A stretch of DNA of 64,000 nucleotides from Ceratothoa steindachneri (lineage: Eukaryota; Arthropoda; Malacostraca; Isopoda; Cymothoidae): assembly GCA_963969495.1 (NCBI GenBank), contig OZ018317.1, forward strand, positions 29,673,003-29,737,002. Reading direction: 5' to 3'. The notes beneath the pieces are model-generated. The model ran no database searches, had not been told where the DNA came from, and saw nothing but the letters and a program-made list of their open reading frames with translations. A program made the translations under genes and the position numbers. The stretch's first letter is position 1; each line of letters starts with the position of its first letter. Shown one piece after another: positions 11,661 to 21,834 of the stretch.

Positions 11661-11877
11661 AATCAAAAAGCGCAGTGATGCATTGATATCAATGGCCAAC
11701 AATTCGAATACTTAAGGGTTTAAAACAAATTAAATAATTATTTCGATCGTATATTTTCCCTATAAAAAGAAATGAGTACCATATGAATTCGTTAGATAGC
11801 TCACCTGTTATGTTTTTTTTTAAAATATATACATGGTGTTGGGACACACTCTCTATCTCTATTGTCTCTATCTCTAT

Positions 11878-11899
11878 CTTTCTCTCTCTCTCTCTCTCT
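11878..11899. repeat. (CT)n at the 5' border of the full-length CR1
   Basis: A short CT tract, preceded by about 35 bp of CTATCT-type sequence, ends exactly where the CR1 5' UTR begins. Confidence 0.9.
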
Positions 11900-12821
11900 G
11901 AGTAGAGGGAGAGGTGACGCCCCCTTGTCGCGGGAAGAGAGCTTGTGTGTACCTTTGACTTTTCGAGCTATGTCGGCGGGGGTACCTATTCTGGGTACCC
12001 CTGGTAGGGCTTCCCTTGTCGATTTGGTCGAAAACGAGATTCCAGACTAAGTGCGTCACTCCTTCCTTTTTCTACTCTATCATTTTCCCTTTTTACTTTC
12101 ATCCTATCTCTCCCACTTATACAAAAAGAAAAAAAAACAAAAAAAAGCCCACTCCTATCATGTCACTCTTTCCCTTTTTTCCCTCTATCTACATATAAGG
12201 ACCTGGCAGCTACCTCACGCGTCAGAAGAGAGGCTTTGGAACCTCTATAAACAACGCCAATCGACGCTCACTGGTTGCGAGAGACTAGGACTAGAGGTGT
12301 CCTAGGCGTTGGGGCACGATGAATGGGATGAGGGTAGTGCCCCGTTAACCCCTTCCCTGGCGCGTAATTATTGACCGTTCCCAGTGCCCGTTGACGGGTG
12401 CCTCTGGTAGCATCGGTCCGAGGTGACGGCCCTTTGTTCCCAGGTTGGTTGCCAGGCCAATAAAAAGCCTCGGGTCGAGTCTCTTGGTGGGGCGGGATAT
12501 CCATTGAACGCTGCTCCGAGATCCTGGCCGTTGTGAAGGGAACTAGTAGGAGTTTAGTAAGGGGCGTGCTTCGTTGTTGTTCACCTGGTGAGAAATCGAT
12601 GGCCCCTTCGGGGACCGTCTGTGCTGCTTGGTTGGGAGCCACGGCACGCCGAGGCTTGACGACTCGGTCGGACGAACAGCAGCACATGGAGCGTGCCTTC
12701 TGGAAGACTCCGAAACGACTCCGATCAATAGGCGGGAGCGACTCACGCGGGGAGAACTCACCAACCCCCCTTTTTTATCATTGATTGGTCGCAAAGTATT
12801 TAAAGAGAGAAAGTGTTCAGA
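11900..12821 (+). promoter_or_regulatory. CR1 5' UTR, likely internal promoter
   Basis: About 920 bp, more GC-rich than the surroundings, between the (CT)n border and the ORF1 ATG. LINEs transcribe from an internal promoter in this region; I see no specific box that I would name. It includes an A-rich stretch around 12121-12145. Open frames over it on both strands (for example 12268-12687 minus) look like chance products of GC-rich sequence. Confidence 0.55.
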
Positions 12822-14051
12822 ATGACCGGCAAGAAAGGACCAGGAGCTCTAAAATACACGTGCGCAATATGCCACATAGATAAGTGGTGCGTGGACTTTC
12901 CGGAGGGGTGTTTTTCGAAATGCCACCCGGCCAGTTCCTGCACCGACTGTATTTTAAACGGCCAAATCAAGGAGCTAAAGGAAACGTGCAGGGTTTCCGA
13001 GGAAAGATCCAGGAAGTTGGAGGAGAAAATAAGCAGACTCGAATTAGAACACGCCGGACTGATTCGCAGGCTAGAGGTGAGAATAGCAGAGCTAACGCCA
13101 AGCCCTGTACTAAACACTGCTTCTGCAGTACTACCCCCAGAGCTAGGTCCGCATGCTACGGATAAACCCCCAAAGAAAAAGAAAAGGAAGCGAAAGAAAC
13201 AGGAAGAAGAGAAAGTTGAAACAGAAGATAAAGTAGAAGCTGAAAAAGAGAAAGTTGAAGCAGAGGAAGAAAAGATAAAAACAAAGGAAGATAGCGCGGA
13301 AAAGATAAATAAGAAAAAGAAGAAGAAAAATAAGATGGAGAAGAAAGCGGGAACCGAGAGTTCGCTTCCGCAAGGAAAGCATCAAACCTCTGCTGCACGG
13401 AAATGTCCGAGGGTTACCTTTGTGGGCGATTCCCAAGCACAAGGTTTGCGGCCCCTGCTAGCGGCCCGCCTTCGCACTAGTGTGGAGGTATGCTGCCAGC
13501 CAGGACGGGGAAACCACCACATCAGGGTAGAGGCTGAGAAATCTCAGATCTCCGAGAATTCAGTCGTTGCCCTGATGGTGAGTGGGAATGACCTCTACCT
13601 CCGAGGAGGCAAAGTAGGCCCCAGCGAGAAAATTCTCAACACGGTCATGGGAGCCGTGGACGACTGTGGATTGAGAACTCGCAAACGGGTCGTTGTAGGG
13701 ATGCTCCCAAGAAGAGGTCCTAGCCGGACAGCTCACTCTAGGAACGTGACCCTGAACCAGCGCCTGTCCGACCTCTGTACGGCGGAAGGGGTCTTCTTTC
13801 TGGACCCTTACCGCACCTTTTACGGTCGAAACGACCTTTACCAAAGGGACGGAGTGCACCTTTCATTCAAGGGAAAGGCTGTACTCTGTAACCTAATCCA
13901 GGATGTCGTAGAGCGGACGCAGAGGAGCGTCCGACCCAGAGTGAAGGCGGACATAAGAGAGTATGCCCGTGTCACTCCTGGAACGACGTTCTTAGATGTG
14001 GCAAAGAGGGGTACTACCACACAAAAGAAGCCGGGAAACGGAAGAGCGTAG
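12822..14051 (+). CDS. CR1 ORF1 protein: Cys cluster, coiled coil, SGNH esterase
   Basis: A protein of 409 residues if started at the ATG at 12822; the in-frame GTG at 12813 is not needed. Seen in order: an N-terminal Cys/His cluster (C14, C17, C30, C34/H35, C40, C43) resembling a PHD/RING-type zinc finger; a short coiled coil at about 50-90; a Lys/Glu-rich basic region at about 105-180; then a GDSL/SGNH-hydrolase-like domain with VTFVGDS (Ser204), GND (Asn256) and DGVH (Asp343, His346). A zinc-finger plus esterase ORF1 is characteristic of CR1 elements, where the product is thought to bind element RNA and perhaps lipid. The catalytic triad looks intact. The stop codon is TAG at 14049-14051, and a candidate frameshift site lies 10 bases before it. 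Confidence 0.9.
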   Translation: MTGKKGPGALKYTCAICHIDKWCVDFPEGCFSKCHPASSCTDCILNGQIKELKETCRVSEERSRKLEEKISRLELEHAGLIRRLEVRIAELTPSPVLNTASAVLPPELGPHATDKPPKKKKRKRKKQEEEKVETEDKVEAEKEKVEAEEEKIKTKEDSAEKINKKKKKKNKMEKKAGTESSLPQGKHQTSAARKCPRVTFVGDSQAQGLRPLLAARLRTSVEVCCQPGRGNHHIRVEAEKSQISENSVVALMVSGNDLYLRGGKVGPSEKILNTVMGAVDDCGLRTRKRVVVGMLPRRGPSRTAHSRNVTLNQRLSDLCTAEGVFFLDPYRTFYGRNDLYQRDGVHLSFKGKAVLCNLIQDVVERTQRSVRPRVKADIREYARVTPGTTFLDVAKRGTTTQKKPGNGRA

Positions 14052-14075
14052 GGAGTCCTACACTGGGGGACTCCC
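14033..14075 (+). promoter_or_regulatory. Candidate -1 ribosomal frameshift signal between CR1 ORF1 and ORF2
   Basis: The heptamer GGGAAAC (14033-14039) is phased as X XXY YYZ in the ORF1 frame (codons GGA at 14034, AAC at 14037). A -1 slip there moves ribosomes directly into the ORF2 frame, which is open from here to the ORF2 stop. Eleven bases downstream, and overlapping the last base of the ORF1 TAG, is a perfect 8-bp stem: GGGAGTCC (14051-14058) with GGACTCCC (14068-14075), loop of 9 nt. The same heptamer, stop and stem are kept in the diverged copy on the minus strand (57365-57359, 57347-57340, 57330-57323). The 11-nt spacing is longer than the usual 5-9 nt. Termination-reinitiation helped by the hairpin is the alternative. 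Confidence 0.55.
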
Positions 14076-14158
14076 TAAAAGTTCTTCTGTTCAACGCGAG
14101 GTCAATCAGGAATAAGTTTCTTGAGCTCCGTGGCCTCGTAGCAACAGAGGAACCTGAG

Positions 14159-16828
14159 ATGGTGGCCATAACGGAGACGTGGATTAAAACCTCAAGCCGA
14201 GATTTTGAAGGCGAATTCACGATTCCCGGTTACCAGCTCTTCCAGAAAGATAGGCCAGACAGAGAGGGTGGCGGTGTGATGTTGTATGTCAAGGATACTC
14301 TCAACTCGACGGATTGCAACATCGTATCCGACCATGAACTACTAGGTGTTGACCTAGAGATAGGTGCTGCCAAATACAGGACCCTGGTGCTTTATAGACC
14401 TCCTGCCCAACTCGTTGAAAAGGACAGAGATCTGTACCAGCTACTAGGAGAACTTGTCGAAGACAGAGTGTGTATCGTCATGGGTGATTTCAACACACAA
14501 GTTGACTGGGAAACCAGAGAACCCTGTGGCGAGAACGCACCACTCCTGGAGTTCACGAACAACGAGTTCCTCACTCAATGGGTGAGAGAGCCAACGAGAG
14601 GAGACAATATCCTCGACTTGGTTTTCACCTCTGAGGATGACATCGTTGAGGACCTCTCTGTTGGCGAAGAGCTCGGTGGCAGTGACCACCGACTAATTAG
14701 ATTCGTAGTCAAAGTCCCCAAGGCAGAGTCTGCAACTAGTAAATCAAGGAAACTGGATTTGAGAAGAGCAGACTTTGCAGGTCTACGCGCGGAACTGACT
14801 GACGCGAGGCTAGAAGAGTGCGAGGCTGTTGAAGACTCTTGGAACAGTTTCAAAACCACATTCATGAGTCTTCAATCGCGTTTCATCCCTCTGAAATGCC
14901 CCCGTCGGTCGTCTGTTCAACCAAAGTGGTTTAATCGAGAAATCGGCCAACTGCTTAGGGAGAAGAAAAATGTGTACCGGCAATCGAAGATCTCGGGTGA
15001 CTTTGACGAATACCGGAAGCTAGCCAGGAGAGTGAAGTCCAGCATAAGGGCGGCTAAGCGGTCTGAGGAACTCCGAGTGGCGAGACTCTGTAAAGAGAAT
15101 CCCAAGGAGTTTTTTGGATATGTGAACAGCCGTAAACCAATCCGTCGAACGATTGGCCCTTTGAGGAATGAGGAGGGGACATTAAAGCATTCAGATGCAG
15201 AAAATGCTAACCTCCTCAACGACTACTTCTCTTCGGTGTTTACTGAAGAGTGTGGTCCCATTCCCCAGCCGACGGATTCCTACTCGGGGGAAAAGCTGGA
15301 GGCAATGGACTTCACTGAAGGAGAAATAAAGAAAAAGATCGCTGACCTAAAGACGAATAAGTCCCCTGGACCGGACGGGTTTCTACCCAAGGTGTTGAAG
15401 GAAGTGTGCGATGAAGTATCACGACATTTGTGCGCTATCTTTAACATGTCAATCCGGACCGGATGCGTTCCTAGAGACTGGCGTGAGGCGGAGGTGACTC
15501 CGATCTTCAAGAAAGGAGACCGTAACCAACCGTCGAACTACCGACCTATCAGTCTGACTTCGATAGTCGGTAAACTCATGGAAAGCATCATGGTGGACAA
15601 AGTGACGTCGTATTTAGAGTCAAACCTGCTACTGAGGAGTTCCCAGCACGGCTTCCGAAGGCAACGGTCATGCCTGACGAACCTTGTAGAATTCTTCCAC
15701 TTCGTTTTCAGCGAGCACGATCGGGACAAGGCGGTGGATGTGGTCTACCTAGACTTTGAGAAAGCCTTTGATAAGGTACCACACCGCCGCCTTCTCCGGA
15801 AAGTGCGAGCGCTTGGCATAGACGGAAAGGTAGCCGGCTGGATCGAGAACTGGCTAAGTGGCAGACGGCAACGGGTGGTGGTGAATGGACAGTCTTCTGA
15901 GTGGGTGCCCGTTACTAGCGGGGTGCCTCAAGGTTCTGTCCTGGGACCACTACTATTCATCATCTACGTCAACGACATGGACGGTGACATGGTTGCCAAG
16001 ATTTCCAAATTTGCCGACGATACCAAGCTTGGTATGAACGTTGCAAAGGATGGAAATACTGCCCGCCTGCAGGAAGATCTTGGGAAGATTGGGGAGTGGT
16101 CGGACACGTGGCAAATGCCTTTTAACGTGGGCAAATGCAAAGTGATGCATATCGGCCACAGAAATCCCCAATCTCATTATATCCTTAAGGGCACTGCTCT
16201 CGAATCGAGTGACACTGAGAAGGACTTGGGTGTTACTGTCACTAGCGACCTCAAGTTCTCGAAACAGTGCATTGAGGCAGAGAAGAAAGCCCAAAGGATG
16301 TTAGGCTACATAAAGCGCCAGTTTGGATACCGTAACAGGGAGATAGTACTTTGTCTGTACAACTCCCTAGTTCGGCCGCACCTGGAGTATGCCGTACAAT
16401 TTTGGAGTCCTTCGTTTCGAAAGGACATCGCAAGGTTGGAACGCGTACAAGCCAGGGCAACCAAACTGATTCCCTCTATCCGACATAAAAGTTATGAGGA
16501 TAGACTAAGGGAATTAGATCTGTTCTCGTTGGAAACCCGTAGACTGCGTGGTCAGCTCATCGAAGTTTTCAAAATACTTCGAGGGTTCGACAATGTTGAC
16601 TACCGGGATATTTTCACACTGAGTGAGAACAGAACGCGCAATCACGGCTTCAAACTTGAACTGAAGCGTTACAACCGCAATCTGTGTGGAAACTTTTTCA
16701 CCTACAGTATCTGCGGTAAGTGGAACGCACTTCCAGTGGAAGTTGTCAACAGTGAATCTGTTGACCAGTTCAAGTCAAGACTAGACAAAGTCTTGAAAAG
16801 TGGCCGTTTAGGGACGCAAAACAATTGA
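14159..16828 (+). CDS. CR1 ORF2 polyprotein: AP-like endonuclease and reverse transcriptase
   Basis: From the first in-frame ATG it is 889 residues, but the frame stays open upstream to 14033 and beyond, and those codons include the conserved first endonuclease motif LLFNARSIRNK (14084-14116). The functional N-terminus is therefore almost certainly upstream of this ATG. Domains by residue from 14159: endonuclease/exonuclease/phosphatase with AITETWIK (about 3-10), GDFNTQVDW (about 108-116) and SDHRL (about 175); RT with NYRPISLTS (about 460), LDFEKAFDKVPH (about 530), [13 protein letters not shown] (about 588) and the catalytic FADDTK (about 617); then a C-terminal domain. The endonuclease nicks target DNA and the RT copies element RNA onto the nick. 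No stop or frameshift is visible, so the protein may be active. Confidence 0.93.
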   Translation: MVAITETWIKTSSRDFEGEFTIPGYQLFQKDRPDREGGGVMLYVKDTLNSTDCNIVSDHELLGVDLEIGAAKYRTLVLYRPPAQLVEKDRDLYQLLGELVEDRVCIVMGDFNTQVDWETREPCGENAPLLEFTNNEFLTQWVREPTRGDNILDLVFTSEDDIVEDLSVGEELGGSDHRLIRFVVKVPKAESATSKSRKLDLRRADFAGLRAELTDARLEECEAVEDSWNSFKTTFMSLQSRFIPLKCPRRSSVQPKWFNREIGQLLREKKNVYRQSKISGDFDEYRKLARRVKSSIRAAKRSEELRVARLCKENPKEFFGYVNSRKPIRRTIGPLRNEEGTLKHSDAENANLLNDYFSSVFTEECGPIPQPTDSYSGEKLEAMDFTEGEIKKKIADLKTNKSPGPDGFLPKVLKEVCDEVSRHLCAIFNMSIRTGCVPRDWREAEVTPIFKKGDRNQPSNYRPISLTSIVGKLMESIMVDKVTSYLESNLLLRSSQHGFRRQRSCLTNLVEFFHFVFSEHDRDKAVDVVYLDFEKAFDKVPHRRLLRKVRALGIDGKVAGWIENWLSGRRQRVVVNGQSSEWVPVTSGVPQGSVLGPLLFIIYVNDMDGDMVAKISKFADDTKLGMNVAKDGNTARLQEDLGKIGEWSDTWQMPFNVGKCKVMHIGHRNPQSHYILKGTALESSDTEKDLGVTVTSDLKFSKQCIEAEKKAQRMLGYIKRQFGYRNREIVLCLYNSLVRPHLEYAVQFWSPSFRKDIARLERVQARATKLIPSIRHKSYEDRLRELDLFSLETRRLRGQLIEVFKILRGFDNVDYRDIFTLSENRTRNHGFKLELKRYNRNLCGNFFTYSICGKWNALPVEVVNSESVDQFKSRLDKVLKSGRLGTQNN

Positions 16829-16861
16829 GCAGCCATGTGCCCGCTCGATTGCTAGTCCCAA

Positions 16862-16902
16862 GGTACCCTCTTTGAATGGACCGTAAGGTCTCCTAGGGTA
16901 CC
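16862..16902 (+). other. CR1 3' UTR hairpin with GNRA-type loop
   Basis: GGTACCC (16862-16868) pairs with GGGTACC (16896-16902). Inside it GGACC (16878-16882) and GGTCT (16887-16891) pair around the tetraloop GTAA. The arrangement recurs in the copies ending at about 1548, 3192 and 4290 and in the minus-strand copy at about 54500-54540. In other LINEs a 3' stem-loop is what the RT recognises; that role is inferred here. Confidence 0.6.
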
Positions 16903-16924
16903 TTCTTTCCTTGTAACTCCTTGT

Positions 16925-17108
<184 letters not shown>

Positions 17109-18369
17109 ATCAAATCAGGAAACCTATCTCATATTATTTTCTTTTAATAGAAGAGAAATAGGAGATGGGGAGAGTGTGGAATAATTTTCCATAAAAATCT
17201 ATTTCCTGGTTGCGATTCATCGCCAATTTGATATTTCTTCTCCAATGAGAGGAGAGGCAACAAGGCAAGGCCTAATTTGGTCCACTCACTTCCCCCATCC
17301 AGTCCTTGTCTCCCCGAGCAACCAAAGCATATCTCCCCTAATTTCCCTCCTATGTATGTGTGTGTGTAAGTTGTATTTTTGTGGGGAGATGTTTTACTTT
17401 TACTGTACGCCCAAGTATTTTTGTGTTCATTGTGAATGTAGGTAAGCTAGTATGAGAGTATATGAAGTTGTAAATGTGTGAAAATTTGATAAGGAAGTAT
17501 ATGTGGCGATGAATAAATATTTTGTGTGTAACATTTATATCGGTGGGAGACCTTTTGGCAGTATATGTATATCTATTTGTGCAGGCTGTAAGTAGAAAAG
17601 CATTTGTGTTATTGAGTGTATTCTTAAGTTTTGGATGTTATTTCTTTGAAGTGTAAGTGATAGGCATAAGTAAAGTATGTGTGTAAGTATGTGTGTAAGC
17701 ATAAGTGTGTTGGTTAGTGGTTGATGGTGGTGGTCTTGCGCATGTAAATGGCGTTGACAGTTCAATGCGACTGTACACATATTTGTGTAGCTGAGTGGAG
17801 TGGCTTAGGACAAGATGTTGAAAATTGAGTTCATGTGCGTCCTCATTGGCATCCAGATGTAAGTAATGATATGAAATTGATGGTGTTGCCTTCGTTACGC
17901 GATATCATAAATTTTGGACAGTGAATCGTGCATAGGTGCAGACAATCAAACATGTATTAAATTGACAATAAATTAACGTCGCTTTTAAAAAAAACATTAA
18001 AAAGGCCTTTTTAAGGTAGTTTAAATTACTCCCAATTCGATGCATGCAGTTTAAAGATAAATTTAGTGACGTCTTGGTATTTACTAAGATATAGTAATGT
18101 GTATGCATTTTATTAGTTCTAGTAACACTTAGGCATTTTCTAAGTTCTAGTAATGCCTAGGCCTTTTCTAAGTTACAGTAATGACTAAACATTTTTAAAG
18201 CTAAATATCAGGCATGAAGTTGTGCGTAGTAAACACTACATAAAGATTCGAGAAGTTCGTAAAATTGGTCTTCGGTTGAAGCATGAAATGTCTGAAGGAT
18301 AACTGTTACAATGTAAATATCGCTTCATTCCCGTTGACTCAAAATGCTGCTAAGCCAATTTAGGACAGG
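17109..18369. other. Unassigned AT-rich and GT-rich DNA
   Basis: No gene recognised. A small tandem repeat of about 31 bp (three units built on TTCTAAGTTCTAGTAATG) lies at about 18110-18195. The region 17330-17760 is rich in GTGTGTAAGTATG-like motifs without a strict period. Confidence 0.5.
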
Positions 18370-18970
18370 AGTTTTACGGGGTATAAAGAGTGGGTTCTTC
18401 ACTGCAACATTTAGCAAAAAAACAACAAAAAAACAAACTAAGAACAAAACAATGGCTTGATCGCAAACAAAAACGCATTCTTACTCTTGGACGTCGTCTC
18501 CAACAGCAGAACGCCATGTTTTCATTTGACTGTACGTGAAAGGAGCTATTCATTCTGAGCTCCTCATAAATAAGCAAACAGTTTGTGCAGACCAATGGAC
18601 ATGTTCAACAATTGCAACGTTCATGTTGAAGCTCTCGAGCGAAAACTTCCTTGCAATGGTCTCTCAACTGGATGTTATCACTCCTTCGTGACAAGCCATA
18701 CCCAAACGTGGCATATTTGACCCAAGAATGATGGTTGAGTTAGTTCTTCCATATCCCTCGAGGTCACCGGCCCTTGCACAAGCTGAATAGGATTTTTTTT
18801 AAGGGTATTCCATCATCACCTAAATAAAAAGGTTTATCCGATTTGAAAGAGGTGAAAGAGCATATTAAATCCTATATTTCATCAACACTAAGTAAATGGT
18901 TTAAGAACGTTATCCACTGTTTAGTTAAACGATGGTAGAACATTGTTAATAATGAGGAAAATTAGTTTGA
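18370..18970 (+). pseudogene. Mariner-like transposase relic, C-terminal half
   Basis: Plus-strand frames read VRERSYSF/AIHSELLINKQTVCADQW (about 18520-18600), equivalent to the mariner segment before the second catalytic Asp. A decayed PPYSPDLAPSDYHFF-type block follows (about 18750-18800), then FIRFEEVKEHIKSYIS and the C-terminal KWFKNVIHCLVKRWQNIVNNEG-like end (about 18835-18960). Stops and indels are frequent, and the block around the third Asp is shifted out of frame. It is an old mariner family copy; its terminal repeats were not found. Confidence 0.75.
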
Positions 18971-19119
18971 TGAATATTTTTATAGTAAAAGTGATTTTAT
19001 TTTCCTTTAAGTTTAACGATATTCATTTCTTGGCAACTCAATTGATCATAAGCCGAAATAACGCGTGAGTTTAGATATTGAATTATTTTTTTCGCCATAT
19101 ATTTAATATTTTACAATGA

Positions 19120-19240
19120 AAATATAAAAAAGGCAAAAAAAAATAAGGGAATGAGATAAATGAAAGAGAGAAACAAAGGAAAAATACAAAATGGCAAAGG
19201 GGTAGAAATGTGAGTAAACTATTGATATGAATATAAGGGA
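19120..19240. other. A-rich sequence
   Basis: Purine/A-rich DNA without a gene. It grades into the tandem repeat that follows. Confidence 0.4.
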
Positions 19241-19440
19241 AGTAGCAATATGAAAGAAACAAAGGTAAATAATGAATAAAACAAATAATGATAGAAATAA
19301 AAGAAAGTAGCAATATAAAAGAACTAAAAGTAATAAATTATTAAAAAGAAATGATAGAAATAAAATAAACTAATAGTATAAAGGAACTAAAAAGAAATAA
19401 TTACTAAACTAATTAGGAATGAAGATGTATCAATAAAAAT
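19241..19440. repeat. A-rich tandem repeat, about 65-bp period
   Basis: Three diverged units built on AGCAATATRAAAGAA, ACTAAAAGTAATAA and AATGATAGAAATAAAA, starting near 19244, 19308 and 19372. Confidence 0.6.
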
Positions 19441-19694
19441 AAGAAATAAATAAAAAACTAATAGGAATTAAAAACAAAATTCTAAAAGAATTATAAAAAG
19501 TGGAGATGCGAGAACACTTGTCGTGAGAAACAGGGAGGCAATAACAGAATAGCAATAATAACACTATGGAACAAAATTTCGCTCTTTCCTTGTTCCTGGG
19601 GTAAAAAGTGTTTATTTTCAAGTTGTTCTTAACTAAAGTAAATGAAAAACGTCTATTTTTATTTTAAATAAATTCGCTTTTAGAGGAGGACGCT

Positions 19695-20103
19695 GAATAT
19701 ATAAAAGGCTTATGTTTTTTTTCAAAGCATCGTAGAAAATTGTAAATCTCATTGTTACAAAAGCATTAGAATGTTGGTGAATAATATTTGTATTGAGGAA
19801 ACCTTCTAAAGCCTTGTAGATTTAATGAACAATTTCTAGAATTTAGTACAATTTAATGAAGTTTCAAGAATGTTCCAGAACTTGCCAGAACACACCCGTG
19901 AAAACTTCTATAAGTTTCTGGAAAATTCTGGAATATTAGTTCAGAAATATTTGTACAGGAATTCACAGATCTACTCTGATTTCAGCTCTAGCTACCATAG
20001 TGAACACATCAGAAGAGAAATAACATCAAGAGGCTGCAATCATTATCCAGATGTATTATGTTATGACTATTTGTGGACAGTTCATCAAAACAAGAGCAAA
20101 AAC
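19695..20103 (+). repeat. Left terminal inverted repeat
   Basis: Pairs with 21835-22212. It contains several GAANNTTC-like motifs (TTCTAGAA, TTCCAGAA, TTCTGGAA), which resemble heat-shock-element half sites and recur in the right arm. Confidence 0.8.
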
Positions 20104-20114
20104 TTTCGGTGTGA

Positions 20115-21830
20115 CAGAATTTATGAGAATATGTGAAGCTTACAAAGCATTGGTAGGCCAGTCTGGGACCAAGACAACCCTAGAGTACCTCATTTTGTTT
20201 GTGAACACTGCAAAAAAATTTGGAATGTAAATAAATTGTTTGTTGTAGAGAATAAAATTTTAAATGTCACAAGTATTTTTTCTATTATGTTTGATTGTAA
20301 GTCAAAAGAGTAGTGAAGTATTTTTTTTACCTTTACAGGATGGTATAGAGGGGAAAGAAGAGCCAGAATTTTGACATTCCCAGGATTTGGCGTAAACCCA
20401 CTGATCACTCAAACAACTGCTACTTCTGCATGGTGGACCCTTCCAGAGGTCAAAATGTCATAAATGCACCTGATAGTTATTTCCCTCAAGATCTTCCATC
20501 CCCAAATGCACTAGTACCACATAATGTTGATTTTCCTGTACCTACCCCACTAGAAAGAAATAAGCGACCCTCAGAAGAAAGCGACAATTCAGAAGCTGAA
20601 ATCATGAATGAAGATGTAGAATACATTGTCAAAGATATGGCTTTTGAAAGGAATCCATACTATTCAAGCCAACAAGACCACGATGACCTTGTCAAAGATC
20701 TTAACTTCTCAAAGTCAAATACTGAGCTTTTGATTGCCAGGCTAAAAAAGCCGGATTTGCTGGAATAAAATTGGCCAGTGACAAGCCAAATGAAACGTCA
20801 TAAACATTTATCAAGATTCTTTACTTATCAATTTTGGCTATATTACTGTAATGCTGTATCTGCTCTTTTTGATGCGATTAAGATTACATTATAATCTAGA
20901 TAAGTAGAGGTTCTTCAATGACAGCTCCTCAAGAAGCATTAAATATCTACTTCTCAATAATTGAAATAAACATACATCCCTTTCCTTGGCTTATTCAGTA
21001 TATCCCAAGGAGAATTCAACAGTTTTAAGCTCCTGCTACAAGCTTGGAATTGTAAAGTCTATGATTGTAGATTGATTGAAAACCTCAAAATGGTAGCAGT
21101 TTTGATGGGTCTCCAGGGAAGTTTTACCAAGTTTCCATGTCATCTCTGTCTTTGGTACAGTAGAGATACCACAACACATTAACACAAGAAGCACTTGGCA
21201 AAGAGAACTGAGTTATCTGTTTTAGAGCATAAAGGCAAGCATGAACAATTGATAGATCCTACAAAACGTTTTTCTCTCCAGAGCAATTTAAACCTGGTTT
21301 CATGAACCAGTTCGCTAAAGCTTTTGACAAAGAGTCAACAGACTCCAAATGCCTTCAAAATGTATTTCTCAAACTCTCTGAGGGAAAGGAGAAAGCTGCT
21401 GTCTTTGTTCAAGCACAAATCAGGAAAATCATAGTGTTTAGAATTCTATGAAAAGCTTACTAAAAAGGAAAAAAGGATTCTGGAAGGGATTTGTTAGGGT
21501 GTATCAGGGTTTTGGGGGGCAACCACAAGGCCGAAAATTATGTGGAACTAGTTGATAACTTAGTGAAAACTAGTGCCAAATTAGCTGCAGGGTGTGCCTG
21601 AAAGTAGACTTCCTTGAGGTTCATTTTACGTAACAAGTTCAAGGAGAATATGGGAGCATACTCAGAGGAGCAAGGGGAGCGCTTCCATCAATATATACTG
21701 AACTTTAAACATAGATAACAAGGAATATACAATTAAACATGATGAGATACTACATTTGGGGGCTTGTGGGGGCAAGTGATTTACATACAAATGGAAATTG
21801 AGGAAACCTGTTCAGTTCTAACCCTTTTTA
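20115..21830 (+). pseudogene. Transposon-encoded protein of the long-TIR element, degenerate
   Basis: Fragments in shifting plus-strand frames read as one protein: LVGQSGTKTTLEYLILF (about 20150), DIPRIWRKPTDHSNNCYFC (20374-20430), DFPVPTPL (about 20530), FTKFPCHLCLW followed by YSRDT (about 21125-21170), FMNQFAKAFDKES (about 21300) and ENMGAYSEEQGERFHQ (about 21645-21690). I recognise the blocks from a large uncharacterised family common in arthropod genomes and presumed to be a transposase; its DDE assignment is inference. The Cys pairs (YFC, FPC-x2-C) suggest metal binding. A 112-codon piece at 20430-20768 is still open. Multiple stops make the gene dead. Confidence 0.65.
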
Positions 21831-21834
21831 CTTG

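Noticed and set aside
12268..12794. Frames of 83-139 codons before CR1 ORF1
   Set aside because: They lie in the CR1 5' UTR, on both strands, with no conserved motif.
19870..20136. 88-codon frame starting MFQNLPEHTREN
   Set aside because: It is the terminal inverted repeat of the long-TIR transposon; the same sequence occurs inverted at 21.8-22.2 kb.
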